64,000 bases of DNA, taken from contig CP030884.1 of the NCBI GenBank assembly GCA_006969385.1, positions 2,790,001-2,854,000 on the forward strand. Reading direction: 5' to 3'. The position numbers and the translations under genes are program-made. The stretch is from Planctomycetaceae bacterium (lineage in GTDB: Bacteria; Planctomycetota; Phycisphaerae; UBA1845; UTPLA1). Positions 36,421 through 44,429 of this stretch are shown here, piece after piece. The stretch's first letter is position 1; every line of letters starts with the position of its first letter. The notes under the pieces are model-generated. The model was not told the origin of the DNA. It made no database searches and was given only the letters and a program-made list of their open reading frames with translations.

Positions 36421-36454
36421 GTTAGTGCGAGCGTGACAAAAATTAAAAATATCG

Positions 36455-36492
36455 AAGCCGCCCGTTACGCCAAGTAACGGGCGGCTTTTTTT
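36455..36492 (+). terminator. Rho-independent terminator
   Basis: A perfect 14-bp stem (arm AAGCCGCCCGTTAC, loop GCCAA) followed by a run of T. It ends the secreted-protein transcript. Confidence 0.9.
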
Positions 36493-36576
36493 GATTTAAG
36501 AATTCAAGTTAGTTGATCAATAATTCTCGCTGTACGAAGATGGGCTTCTTCTTTCTTGTTTACGGGAGTATGGGCC

Positions 36577-37491
36577 ATGAAGCCATTGATTCTGTTTCCG
36601 AATAGCCCGCTGAATCCCCGGGAAGTCGAACCGGACTTTGTCAGTCAGTATGACGCAGCGAAAAGCGCTGGTTGTTTCACAGGCGTGATAGATTTCCGTA
36701 TATCGAATGGGCAATTCGTTGGTAGCGTGAGGCTTTTGGGAGGCGAAGACCAATCAAACGGAACGGCCATATACCGGGGGTGGATGTTGCGCCCTAACGA
36801 GTACGAGGTCTTATTCGCATACCTGAAAGAACGCGGAATCACCTTAATCAATTCACCGCAAGCCTATGAGACATGTCATTATTTACCGACATCGTATCCA
36901 TTCATCGAGCGGAATACGCCGCGTACCGCATTTCAACCTTGCAACGTTTCGATATCACGTGAGGAAATTGAAGCTATTGTTTCAGAATTCGGTGATAGCC
37001 CCCTTATTGTGAAGGACTACGTGAAGTCGCAAAAACACATGTGGAATGACGCTTGTTTCATCCCACGGGCAAGCGATCTTGATAAGGTAGAAGCGGTTAC
37101 TCGGTGCTTTCTTGAATTTCAAGACGACGATTTGAATGTAGGTCTTGTCTATCGGGAATTTATTCATTTAAAACAGATCGGTCAGCATCCCAAGAGCGGT
37201 GCGCCGTTGCACTTGGAATATCGCGTCTTCTTTCTTGATGGTAATCCTGTGGCAGTGGGGCACTATTGGGAGGATTCGGCTTATCCGGATGAATCACCAC
37301 CGTTGAATCAGTTCATCGAGATCGCGAAAGATATTCCGAGCCGATTCTTTACCATGGATATTGCGCAAACCGAAGCTGGAGAATGGATCATTATCGAGCT
37401 CGGTGATGGTCAAGTGTCAGGCTTACCCGGCAACATTATGGCTGCGAGTTTTTATAGTTCGCTAGTTGACGCGATGCATTTCAATGCATAA
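36577..37491 (+). CDS. ATP-grasp domain protein (R2K clade-like)
   Basis: A 304-residue protein. The C-terminal half reads like an ATP-grasp fold: PLIVKDYVKSQKHMWNDACF (ATP-binding lysines), VYREFIHLKQIG, LEYRVFFLDGNPVAVGHYW, and FTMDIAQTEAGEWIIIELGD, where the final acidic residues would hold Mg. This Lys/Arg pattern matches DUF4343 and the R2K clade, which are predicted to ligate peptides or modify proteins; the substrate is unknown. The ATG at 36577 follows GGGAG. It is the only gene between two strong terminators (36455 and 37574), so it is an isolated transcription unit, and its base composition is AT-richer than its neighbours, which suggests recent acquisition. Confidence 0.75.
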   Translation: MKPLILFPNSPLNPREVEPDFVSQYDAAKSAGCFTGVIDFRISNGQFVGSVRLLGGEDQSNGTAIYRGWMLRPNEYEVLFAYLKERGITLINSPQAYETCHYLPTSYPFIERNTPRTAFQPCNVSISREEIEAIVSEFGDSPLIVKDYVKSQKHMWNDACFIPRASDLDKVEAVTRCFLEFQDDDLNVGLVYREFIHLKQIGQHPKSGAPLHLEYRVFFLDGNPVAVGHYWEDSAYPDESPPLNQFIEIAKDIPSRFFTMDIAQTEAGEWIIIELGDGQVSGLPGNIMAASFYSSLVDAMHFNA

Positions 37492-37573
37492 AGGAAGGGA
37501 CGGAGGCCCGGGTTGGTAATCCAACCTTGGGGAATCGATTTCAATTGCCGCTAGCCGATATGACAAACGTAAG

Positions 37574-37607
37574 ACCGCCAGTCGATGCAGATCGACTGGC
37601 GGTTTTT
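37574..37607 (+). terminator. Rho-independent terminator of the ATP-grasp gene
   Basis: A perfect 13-bp stem (arm ACCGCCAGTCGAT, loop GCAG) followed by TTTTT, 83 bp past the stop. Confidence 0.9.
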
Positions 37608-37737
37608 ATTGTTGGTGACACCCTTTAGAACGTACTGAATTGAAATGTAGCGGATTTGGGATTTTGTCGACGACTTGAAACACGATTTCATTCTTCGGAT
37701 TTGTGCGTTCCCGGCAATGTTCCTCAGTCATCTTCTA

Positions 37738-37955
37738 CGCCAAAGGCGTTGCTTCAATAACCTGGGGTTGACGCGAAGCGGCTACCCCAGGAAATGGTTG
37801 GCAAAGAATCTTCGAACTCTGAAGGAGTTCCGTCTCCGCCCGGTATGCCGCAACGCCTTCAGCGTTGAATCCCTTGAGTTTACATCGCAACCCAGGGTAG
37901 CTGCTGCGCATCAACCCTGGGCTACTGGCGCAACGCCCTTGGCGTTGGAATAAGC
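37738..37955. repeat. Composite inverted-repeat element
   Basis: Several short inverted repeats in series: CCTGGGG/CCCCAGG near 37761-37793, GAACTC-GAGTTC near 37816, CAACGC-GCGTTG near 37849, CCCAGGGT/ACCCTGGG near 37893-37920 and AACGCC-GGCGTT near 37930. The two strands read alike, which explains the mirror-image short open frames on both. This style of element recurs in planctomycete genomes. It fills the gene-free stretch from 37608 to 38021. Confidence 0.7.
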
Positions 37956-38021
37956 GCATAGCGTCTCAACGCCCTGTCTGACTTACGCGCGCAAAAATTC
38001 TCTTCGAAAAAAGCTATTCCT

Positions 38022-38363
38022 TTAATCGACTTCATCCAAATCAATCTCACGTGCTTGATATGTAATCTCCCACGCAGCCAAAAACGCCAGGGCCTCATTC
38101 TTTGCCAAGCCGCGAACAATCTCCGCGATATCCGCATCTGAAAACGCTTGACGAAACCGGATCTCCAGCCGTCGCGGTCGAATCATCGCCGCCAGCGCGT
38201 TGCCCTTGTAGTTGTCTTCGTAGGAAATGCCCGCTGCCTTCTGATCGCGGTGCTCGTGGTTTTCGGGGAAGAAGATGATGCCGTTTGTATTTAGCACCGC
38301 CTTGGCGGCGTAGTACGGTTCCGCGCGCAGCTTGTTGATGTAATCCAAGCCGATGATAATCAT
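38022..38363 (-). CDS. Hypothetical protein, 113 residues
   Basis: A small soluble protein (MIIIGLDYINKLRAEPYYAA) with a highly charged centre (NHEHRDQKAAGISYEDNYKG) and a helical C-terminus ending EIDLDEVD. Codon usage resembles neighbouring genes, and the frame is intact, so it is probably real. No family is recognised. It lies alone between two repeat clusters. Confidence 0.55.
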   Translation of the reverse strand: MIIIGLDYINKLRAEPYYAAKAVLNTNGIIFFPENHEHRDQKAAGISYEDNYKGNALAAMIRPRRLEIRFRQAFSDADIAEIVRGLAKNEALAFLAAWEITYQAREIDLDEVD

Positions 38364-38460
38364 TGGAACTTACCGCCAGATTTTTGAATGCGGAGGATAC
38401 GCGCGCGCGATTCGATCACTTCTCGAATGACTGCGCGCCGAGATGAATTGTCAGCATCTA

Positions 38461-38532
38461 CCGGCTATTAGCCGGTGCCACAGTGCAGCCGTCGCATTCA
38501 AACGTGAACTGCTCTAGCCGGTGCCACAGCGC
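38461..38532 (-). repeat. Two copies of the GTGGCACCGGTT repeat, reverse orientation
   Basis: AGCCGGTGCCACAGTGC at 38470 and AGCCGGTGCCACAGCGC at 38516 are reverse-complement copies of the core found at 7.6, 10.7 and 53.9 kb. Confidence 0.75.
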
Positions 38533-38559
38533 AAACATCGCTCTCAATTGTCAACAGCA

Positions 38560-39072
38560 CTAATCCACCTTGCGCTTTAAATCGAACACTTCACGTTTGT
38601 CGCTGCCGCCGTGCGGGTCGCTGAGCGTGATGACCAAACGATCGTCGGCGGCGCGATGATATTCGATGCGCGTGGGGTAATCCTTGTTCTTGTTTTCAAA
38701 CGTGGCTTTGCGCTGTTTGCGATCGAGATTGGCCAACGTCAAACCGACAACACGCTTGCCGCCGGGGAAGGGGGCCATTTGAACGGCGCCGTCACTCACC
38801 TCAAACATTTCAAATTCATAAAACGCCTGCTTGCCGTCCTTCATGAGGCGGCTGTGGCTGATGACGCGACCACCCTCGGGCGTGGTGTAATACGCTTCGA
38901 ACGTGCCGCCCCACATCGAACCCGACCAGGTGCCGGCCATCCAATCCATGGCGGCGATTTGCTTCTCGGCTTCTGTACTATTTGCTTTCGCGTCCGGTTT
39001 ATCTGCAAGGGCCAGACTCCAAACAGACGTAAAGGCAAAGGCAACAACGAGGAGAATGTGGCGGCGTTTCAT
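38560..39072 (-). CDS. Exported DUF6265-like protein
   Basis: A 170-residue exported protein. A signal peptide (ILLVVAFAFTSVWSLALA) is followed by a beta-rich domain whose opening WMAGTWSGSMWGGTFEAYYT, PEGGRVISHSRLMKDGKQAF and 'FEMFEV' match the DUF6265 pattern (W.aG.W.g...g...Ee.W..P.gg.m.g..R). The family is lipocalin- or FABP-like in fold prediction, with unknown ligand. The ATG at 39072 (MKRRHI) is preferred over 39117. Confidence 0.75.
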   Translation of the reverse strand: MKRRHILLVVAFAFTSVWSLALADKPDAKANSTEAEKQIAAMDWMAGTWSGSMWGGTFEAYYTTPEGGRVISHSRLMKDGKQAFYEFEMFEVSDGAVQMAPFPGGKRVVGLTLANLDRKQRKATFENKNKDYPTRIEYHRAADDRLVITLSDPHGGSDKREVFDLKRKVD

Positions 39073-39140
39073 AGCATGGGTCCTTTGTGTATGGTGTCGT
39101 GGCAACGCGTAATTCAAATTACATCATCCAGTTCAAATAG

Positions 39141-39189
39141 GTGAGTGACGCCTACTCCCTCTCCCTCGCAGGGAGAGGGCCGGGGTGAG
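39141..39189 (-). repeat. 49-bp dispersed repeat with CCCTCTCCC palindrome
   Basis: Contains CCCTCTCCCT, CGC, AGGGAGAGGG flanked by GAGTGACGCCTA and CCGGGGTGAG. An inverted copy with only a few mismatches lies at 53088-53140. It occupies part of the 335-bp gap between two minus-strand genes; nothing else was seen there. Confidence 0.8.
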
Positions 39190-39407
39190 CGTTTTAGCCG
39201 AATGGCAAGTGCTTCGAACGCACCGATCCGTTGACGCAATAATACTTGGCCGGTCCCGTTGGTCTCAAGCATTTGGCACGCCGCCCCCAAATGAGTCCGG
39301 CGAAGCGCGCTCAACAAGTGGATCAACCCGCAATAAAGTGAGCCGAACAATCATATCGCCTTGGTAAGTGTCCGAGGGTCGAACGCGTGTATAAACGGCC
39401 CGGCCAC

Positions 39408-40415
39408 CTATGCCACCAATGCCGACGTTACCCGCTTCTTGTCGTCGATCGCGTCGTTTTCAAAGTCGGTCACGTTCTGCAGCGTGGTGCCGTAGATACC
39501 GGCCAACGCTTCTTCGGTGAAGAATGCCTGATGGGCCGTGATGAGCACATTGGGAAACGTTAGCAAACGGGCGAACACATCATCCTGAATGATCGTGCCG
39601 CTGAGGTTCTTGAAAAACAGGTCGGCTTCTTCCTCGTATACGTCGATGCCCAACGAACCGAGGTGTCCGCTCTTCAACACGTCGATCGCCGCCCGCGCAT
39701 CAATCACCCCACCGCGACTGGTGTTGATCAACATCGCGCCCGGCTTCATCTTCGCCAGCGCGTCGGCGTTGAGCAGGTGATACGTCTTCGGCGTCAGCGG
39801 ACAATGCAGCGTGATGATATCCGAGGATTCGTACAACGCGTTAAGGTCGACATAATCAACGCCGATCTCCCGACATGCGGGGTTTTCCTTCACATCAAAC
39901 GCCTGCACGCGGCAACCGAAGCCCGTTAAAATTTTGCAAACCACGGCGCCAATCTCACCGGTGCCGATCACGCCGACGGTCTTGCCGTTCATATCGAACC
40001 CGAGCAAACCGTCCAACTCGAAGTTCTGCTCGCGGATTCGGTTATACGCCCGGTGGTATTTGCGATTGAGCGCCAACATTAGGCCCACCGTATGTTCGGC
40101 AATCGCGTGCGGCGAATAAGCCGGCACGCGCAGTAGGGTCATGCCCAACTGTTCGGCAGTTTCGATATCGACGTGATTGAAACCCGCCGAGCGCAGCGCG
40201 ATGAGGCGCACGCCGACGGCGTGCAACGCTTCCAGCGCTTCGGCACCACCGTCATCGTTGGCGAAGATGCTGACGGCGGGCGTGTCGCGTGCCAAGGTCG
40301 CAGTCGCGGGCGTCAAGCGCGCCTCGACGAAGTTAAGATCGTGGCCGTGCGTTTGGTTGTATTTATTGAGCTGATCGCGCTCGTAGGCTTTGGTGCTGAA
40401 GATCGTGAGTTTCAT
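39408..40415 (-). CDS. ldhA: D-lactate dehydrogenase (2-hydroxyacid dehydrogenase family)
   Basis: A 335-residue NAD-dependent dehydrogenase that interconverts D-lactate and pyruvate. The nucleotide-binding motif is VIGTGEIG near residue 151. Catalytic residues are recognisable: Arg in LRSAGFNHVD, Glu in YEEEADLFF and His in TAHQAFFTEEAL, the last block being specific to fermentative D-lactate dehydrogenases. The length is normal. Its ATG overlaps the stop of the upstream SnoaL-like lipoprotein gene (ATGA), so it is the last gene of a three-gene minus-strand operon from 41518. An upstream start at 40472 is open but would overlap further. Confidence 0.9.
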   Translation of the reverse strand: MKLTIFSTKAYERDQLNKYNQTHGHDLNFVEARLTPATATLARDTPAVSIFANDDGGAEALEALHAVGVRLIALRSAGFNHVDIETAEQLGMTLLRVPAYSPHAIAEHTVGLMLALNRKYHRAYNRIREQNFELDGLLGFDMNGKTVGVIGTGEIGAVVCKILTGFGCRVQAFDVKENPACREIGVDYVDLNALYESSDIITLHCPLTPKTYHLLNADALAKMKPGAMLINTSRGGVIDARAAIDVLKSGHLGSLGIDVYEEEADLFFKNLSGTIIQDDVFARLLTFPNVLITAHQAFFTEEALAGIYGTTLQNVTDFENDAIDDKKRVTSALVA

Positions 40416-40891
40416 GATTCGACTTCCTCGTTTTCCAAATCCGACCATGTCCGATCGCGCACGATGCGCCAACCTTCAACGAACCGGCGCAGCGTAAGAA
40501 CGAAGTGACCGCTAGCGTCCGGAAGTGGGTCGCGCTCAAGATGAAACCGGCCCGTGACGGTCGCTTCGTCGTCCGCGGTAACGTCGACGACCAGGTTGGA
40601 GAACGCGAGCGTTCCCATGACGGCGCGATTGGGATAGCGGCGTTGATACCGTTCGAGCGTGGCTTGCCACCCCTTGGTTACGCTATCGGGCGCTTCGAAG
40701 GTGAGTTCGTCCGATTGCCAGTAGCCCAGCATGAAATCTTCGATATCGCCCCGATTCCAGGCGGCGGTTTGGTCGTTCAGAACGTCCTTGATGTTTTGTT
40801 CGGCGGTTGAACTCGTACAACCAGTTGAAAGTAACAGTGCCATGCACCCTAGGACGAGCGTTCGTTGGTGATAAATCTTGAGCCACAGCAT
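40412..40891 (-). CDS. SnoaL/DUF4440-like lipoprotein
   Basis: A 159-residue predicted lipoprotein (signal LVLGCMALLLSTGC). The mature domain VLNDQTAAWNRGDIEDFMLG, ATLERYQRRYPN and 'VTGRFHLERDPLPDASGHFV' fits the cone-like NTF2/SnoaL fold annotated as DUF4440 in many bacteria. The role is unknown. It overlaps the D-lactate dehydrogenase start by four bases and begins 3 bp after the upstream membrane gene ends. Confidence 0.75.
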   Translation of the reverse strand: MLWLKIYHQRTLVLGCMALLLSTGCTSSTAEQNIKDVLNDQTAAWNRGDIEDFMLGYWQSDELTFEAPDSVTKGWQATLERYQRRYPNRAVMGTLAFSNLVVDVTADDEATVTGRFHLERDPLPDASGHFVLTLRRFVEGWRIVRDRTWSDLENEEVES

Positions 40892-40894
40892 CAG

Positions 40895-41518
40895 TCAATT
40901 CCCTTCCGGATTCGTTAGGCCGTCGCGAAATGGCCGGCCCGCACCCGTAAAGTGGACCCATTTCTCGTCGATGTAAGTGGGCGATATCACCTGCGTGCCG
41001 AGCAGCATGAAGAGACACACGACCAGACCGAATAAGGCCAATCCCATGATCGCCATCGGATCGATCGTGCCGCGCGGCAGTAGAAGCAGTGTGTAAGGTG
41101 CTAGCAGAAACAGAATGGAAAGCGTTTGAATCAATCGGCGCTTTCGCCGGTGAATCGGGCATAGGCCTACCTGCACGATCGCCTTCTTGCGCACGATAAG
41201 TGCAACAATCGCATAGAGGATTACGCCGCCGAATATCAACAAGTAAAACGCCGGATGATGCCAAACCAAGTTGCGTTTTAACGACTTGCCATCGCTTGGC
41301 TGGTTGCATTTGATGCAGCGCTGCGTCGGGAATGTCAGGCTTTTCGATACGATGATCTTTTTGCCGTCGACGCGGATTGGCTGCGAGAATTCCGTTGCGT
41401 AACGCAACTGCGTCGCCTCATCCGACGACATGGGTGGAACGGCGCGTGCCATTGGCGGTTCGTCGACGGGCAAAGCGGCGGGCGGAAAGCCATCTGCCGG
41501 GCGGTTTCGTGGGTTCAT
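40895..41518 (-). CDS. Membrane protein with CxxC motif
   Basis: A 207-residue protein with an N-terminal soluble part (Pro-rich, then a strand-like IRVDGKKIIVSKSLTFPT), one CIKC pair near residue 68, and three hydrophobic helices (FYLLIFGGVILYAIVALIV, LSILFLLAPYTLLLL, AIMGLALFGLVVCLFMLLG). The single CxxC plus a later Cys could bind zinc. No family is recognised. It is the first gene of the operon ending in D-lactate dehydrogenase. Confidence 0.65.
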   Translation of the reverse strand: MNPRNRPADGFPPAALPVDEPPMARAVPPMSSDEATQLRYATEFSQPIRVDGKKIIVSKSLTFPTQRCIKCNQPSDGKSLKRNLVWHHPAFYLLIFGGVILYAIVALIVRKKAIVQVGLCPIHRRKRRLIQTLSILFLLAPYTLLLLPRGTIDPMAIMGLALFGLVVCLFMLLGTQVISPTYIDEKWVHFTGAGRPFRDGLTNPEGN

Positions 41519-41701
41519 TTAACGCTCTCTTAACATTGCCGGTTTTTCGTGCGTGAGATGGGCGTGATTGTAACAAATTGGTCGCCGGTTCATACAGAGG
41601 CGACGTTACTGTCTCTTGTCGCAACCGAGAGCAGACTTTAGGCTGCCGATTCACTCAATCGTTGCAATAAACTACTACACACCGCCGCTTGGGAAAGCAA
41701 G

Positions 41702-43735
41702 ATGGATAACACTCGCCATTGCATCACGGTCTTCGGATTCGCAGCCGCAATCATCCTTGGTGGTGCGGCCAACGCTCAAGAAGACGCACCGCGCAACAAT
41801 ATTGGCCATACGCGCCATTTGCATCCGCACAACAAGAAACATCCGCGTAGCCACGACGCATCGCGTTTTCTCACGTCGCGCGATTCACCGATAAAGCTGC
41901 CCATGCCCGAAGAAAAAGACGCGTTCTTCTTTGTGGTCTTTGGCGATCGAACCGGCGGGCCTGATGAAGGCGTGTCGGTCCTCGCCGATGCCGTGCGCGA
42001 CGTCAACTTGCTCGAGCCCGATCTCGTGATGACGGTCGGCGATTTAATTCAAGGCTACAACAAAACGCCCGAGTGGATGGCAGAGATGCGCGAGTATAAG
42101 GAGATAATGGACAACCTATTGTGTCCGTGGTTCCCGGTGGCCGGCAATCACGATATCTACTGGCGCGGCGAACGCGGTGAAAAGAAGCCAGAGGGCGAAC
42201 ACGAAGCCAGCTACGAAATGCACTTCGGCCCGCTCTGGTATGCATTCGAACATAAGAACTGTTGGTTCATCGCGCTGTATTCCGACGAAGGCGATCCCGC
42301 AACGGGCAACAAGAGCATTCGCGATCCCGAATGCCAAAAGATGAGCCCGGAACAATTCAACTGGCTCAAAGAAACACTCGGCAAAGCCAAAGACGCAGAT
42401 CATATCTTCCTGTTTTTGCACCATCCGCGTTGGCTGGGCAACAACTATGGCGATGATTGGGATAAGGTGCATCAGGCGTTGGTCGATGCGGGCAATGTGT
42501 CCGCCGTCTTCGCCGGCCATATCCATCGTGCTCGCTACGATGCTAAGGACGGCATCGAATACGTCACGTTGGCCACGGTCGGCGGCTACCAGAACGGTGA
42601 TATTCCGTCTGTTGGATTCCTGCATCACTTCGATGTCGTCACCGTGCGTAAAGACCAGATCGCGCTGGCATCGTTGCCTGTAGGTGAAGTTCAAAACGTG
42701 CGCGAGATCACCGGCACGATGCAGCAAGAGTGTTTGCAACTGGTTGAAAACGCGGCGGCGTTGGAAGGCGGCGTCGAGTTGCAACACGACGGTCGCGCCG
42801 AGGGCTTGGTAACGGCAACGATAACCAACAGCGCGTCGCGACCGATCGATGTGACGGTTATGCCGCAGTCGCCCGATTCGCGCTGGGTGTGCACGCCCGA
42901 TCACAACCACGGACAAATTCAAGCGGGCGCGTCGCGCTCGTTTGCGTTCAAGGTGCGGCGACCGGCGGGCTCACTCGATCCGTCGTTCGGCACGTTGATG
43001 GTCGACATACAGATGGAATATTTGGCGCCGAGTTTTCGTTATCCGATGCCAGTTAAGTCCGTGGTGGTGCCGATGCGCGCCAACCTATCGCCGCCAAGTA
43101 GCGGTACCAACAAGGCGTTATCGTGCGACGGTCAGGACGATCATGTGAAGGTGCCGTCTTCGGGGTTGGTGGTCCCGGATGGACCGCTGACACTTGAGTG
43201 TTGGATGAAGGCCGACGAATTCGGTCGGCGTGTGGGCCTCGTTACGAAAACGGAAGGCTCCGAGTTCGGCATATTTGTCAATCGCGGCGTGCCGATGTTT
43301 TCGATTCATTTGGATGGTAGCTACGTCGAGCCCGAGGACGAAAAAATAAAGTTGGAAGCGGGGCGGTGGTATCACATCGCCGGTGACTACGACGGCGAAC
43401 ACGTGCGGCTATACGTTGATGGCCGGGAAGTGGCCAAGCTGCCCGGCAAGGGCAAACGCCGAACCAATGATCTGCCGTTCATTATCGGTGGCGATGTCGG
43501 TCGCAACGGTGAAGCAAATTCGTTCTTCGATGGATTGATTGACGAAGTGCGCATCTCCACGACGGCGCGTTACCGCGGCCAGTCGTTTACGCCGCAACGC
43601 CGATTCGAGCCCGACGATCAAACGGCTTTGTTGCTTCATATGGATGGTTTGGTGGGCCCGTGGTTGTACGACGAGTCACCGGCACGGCATCATGTGCAAC
43701 CCGCGAATGGGGCGGTGCTCGTTGAAGTTGAATAG
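41702..43735 (+). CDS. Secreted metallophosphoesterase with C-terminal LamG/concanavalin-like domain
   Basis: A 677-residue exported protein. Residues 1-25 are a signal peptide (GFAAAIILGGAANAQ). The calcineurin-like phosphoesterase domain (about 70-330) keeps the metal-ligand motifs in order: FGDRTGG, GDLIQG, GNHDIYW, FLHHPRW and FAGHIHRARYD, so a dinuclear metal site is expected. Residues 330-450 are a beta-sandwich linker. Residues about 465-670 are a LamG-like domain (LECWMKADEFGRRVGLVTKT, YHIAGDYDGEHVRLYVDG, IDEVRISTTARY), a carbohydrate- or protein-binding module. The substrate is unknown. Confidence 0.88.
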   Translation: MDNTRHCITVFGFAAAIILGGAANAQEDAPRNNIGHTRHLHPHNKKHPRSHDASRFLTSRDSPIKLPMPEEKDAFFFVVFGDRTGGPDEGVSVLADAVRDVNLLEPDLVMTVGDLIQGYNKTPEWMAEMREYKEIMDNLLCPWFPVAGNHDIYWRGERGEKKPEGEHEASYEMHFGPLWYAFEHKNCWFIALYSDEGDPATGNKSIRDPECQKMSPEQFNWLKETLGKAKDADHIFLFLHHPRWLGNNYGDDWDKVHQALVDAGNVSAVFAGHIHRARYDAKDGIEYVTLATVGGYQNGDIPSVGFLHHFDVVTVRKDQIALASLPVGEVQNVREITGTMQQECLQLVENAAALEGGVELQHDGRAEGLVTATITNSASRPIDVTVMPQSPDSRWVCTPDHNHGQIQAGASRSFAFKVRRPAGSLDPSFGTLMVDIQMEYLAPSFRYPMPVKSVVVPMRANLSPPSSGTNKALSCDGQDDHVKVPSSGLVVPDGPLTLECWMKADEFGRRVGLVTKTEGSEFGIFVNRGVPMFSIHLDGSYVEPEDEKIKLEAGRWYHIAGDYDGEHVRLYVDGREVAKLPGKGKRRTNDLPFIIGGDVGRNGEANSFFDGLIDEVRISTTARYRGQSFTPQRRFEPDDQTALLLHMDGLVGPWLYDESPARHHVQPANGAVLVEVE

Positions 43736-43804
43736 CACGGCTCATCGAGTGTGTTTCACGACGCAGAATATCTATCAAGCGTCAATCGAAGGAGACCACG
43801 TTCT

Positions 43805-44044
43805 ATGTCGAAGCAGAATCGATTAGGAGAGGAATTGGATGAATTGTTTCTTCAGATCGAGTCCGACATAGTTTTGCGGCAGAACTTTATTAAGAATCTG
43901 AGGGCAGAGATGGGGGTGGCATCTACTGGTGGTGAATTTCATCAACTTGTCCTACGATTTCTCACTGATAATTCATGCAGTCTAAAAAATTCAAATAAGA
44001 AGTTACAAAAACAAATTCTTCGAACGATAAGGCAGTGTCAGTAA
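43805..44044 (+). CDS. Small hypothetical protein, 79 residues
   Basis: A short, mostly helical, basic protein (MSKQNRLGEELDELFLQIES). The ATG at 43805 is preceded by GAAGGAGA about ten bases upstream, and follows the phosphoesterase by 69 bp. Base composition is AT-richer than the surroundings. No family is recognised, so it is a moderate candidate. Confidence 0.45.
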   Translation: MSKQNRLGEELDELFLQIESDIVLRQNFIKNLRAEMGVASTGGEFHQLVLRFLTDNSCSLKNSNKKLQKQILRTIRQCQ

Positions 44045-44140
44045 TGCGGTGATGATCATTTTGGTTTCGCTATAACGTTTGCCGCCAGAAGTTTAAATCC
44101 TTCAGTGCATCCCGCACGAAATTGCTATGGCCCGATTGAA

Positions 44141-44187
44141 CCACGCGTTGAAACGCGTGGCTATTATCCCGTGATCCCTCCGGGATC
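44141..44187. repeat. Paired hairpin element
   Basis: Two adjacent palindromes: CCACGCGTT-GA-AACGCGTGG at 44141-44160 and GATCCC-TCC-GGGATC at 44173-44187, joined by CTATTATCCCGT. Elements of this form recur in planctomycete genomes. The rest of 44045-44429 holds only the terminator. Confidence 0.7.
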
Positions 44188-44327
44188 GATGCGATGCTGC
44201 GTATTCTCAACATTCACGACGGGCCCGCGATCAATCCTGATACTTGGCATTCTCGTTCGGTCGCTACGTTCATGCTCGGGCGTTCATTCGCCACGCCCGC
44301 CAACCGGCGCCTTAAATCTCAATACGT

Positions 44328-44366
44328 AAAACAGAACACCGGCGGTGCGAGGACCGCCGGTGTTCT
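44328..44366 (-). terminator. Rho-independent terminator of the TPR lipoprotein gene
   Basis: A perfect 14-bp stem (arm AGAACACCGGCGGT, 6-nt loop). On the minus strand it is followed by GTTTTACG, an acceptable U-tract, 64 bp past the stop at 44430. Confidence 0.75.
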
Positions 44367-44429
44367 GAACGGGGTGAGTTGGGAAGGAGGAGGATACGGT
44401 TGCGCCGCGTCGATCGTTCGACGTTAGCG

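Noticed and set aside
37675..37959. Overlapping short frames on both strands
   Set aside because: Their near-identical ends arise from inverted repeats, not from two genes.
42116..42922. A minus-strand frame inside the metallophosphoesterase gene
   Set aside because: It is antisense to conserved motifs such as GNHD and GHIH and lacks its own features.
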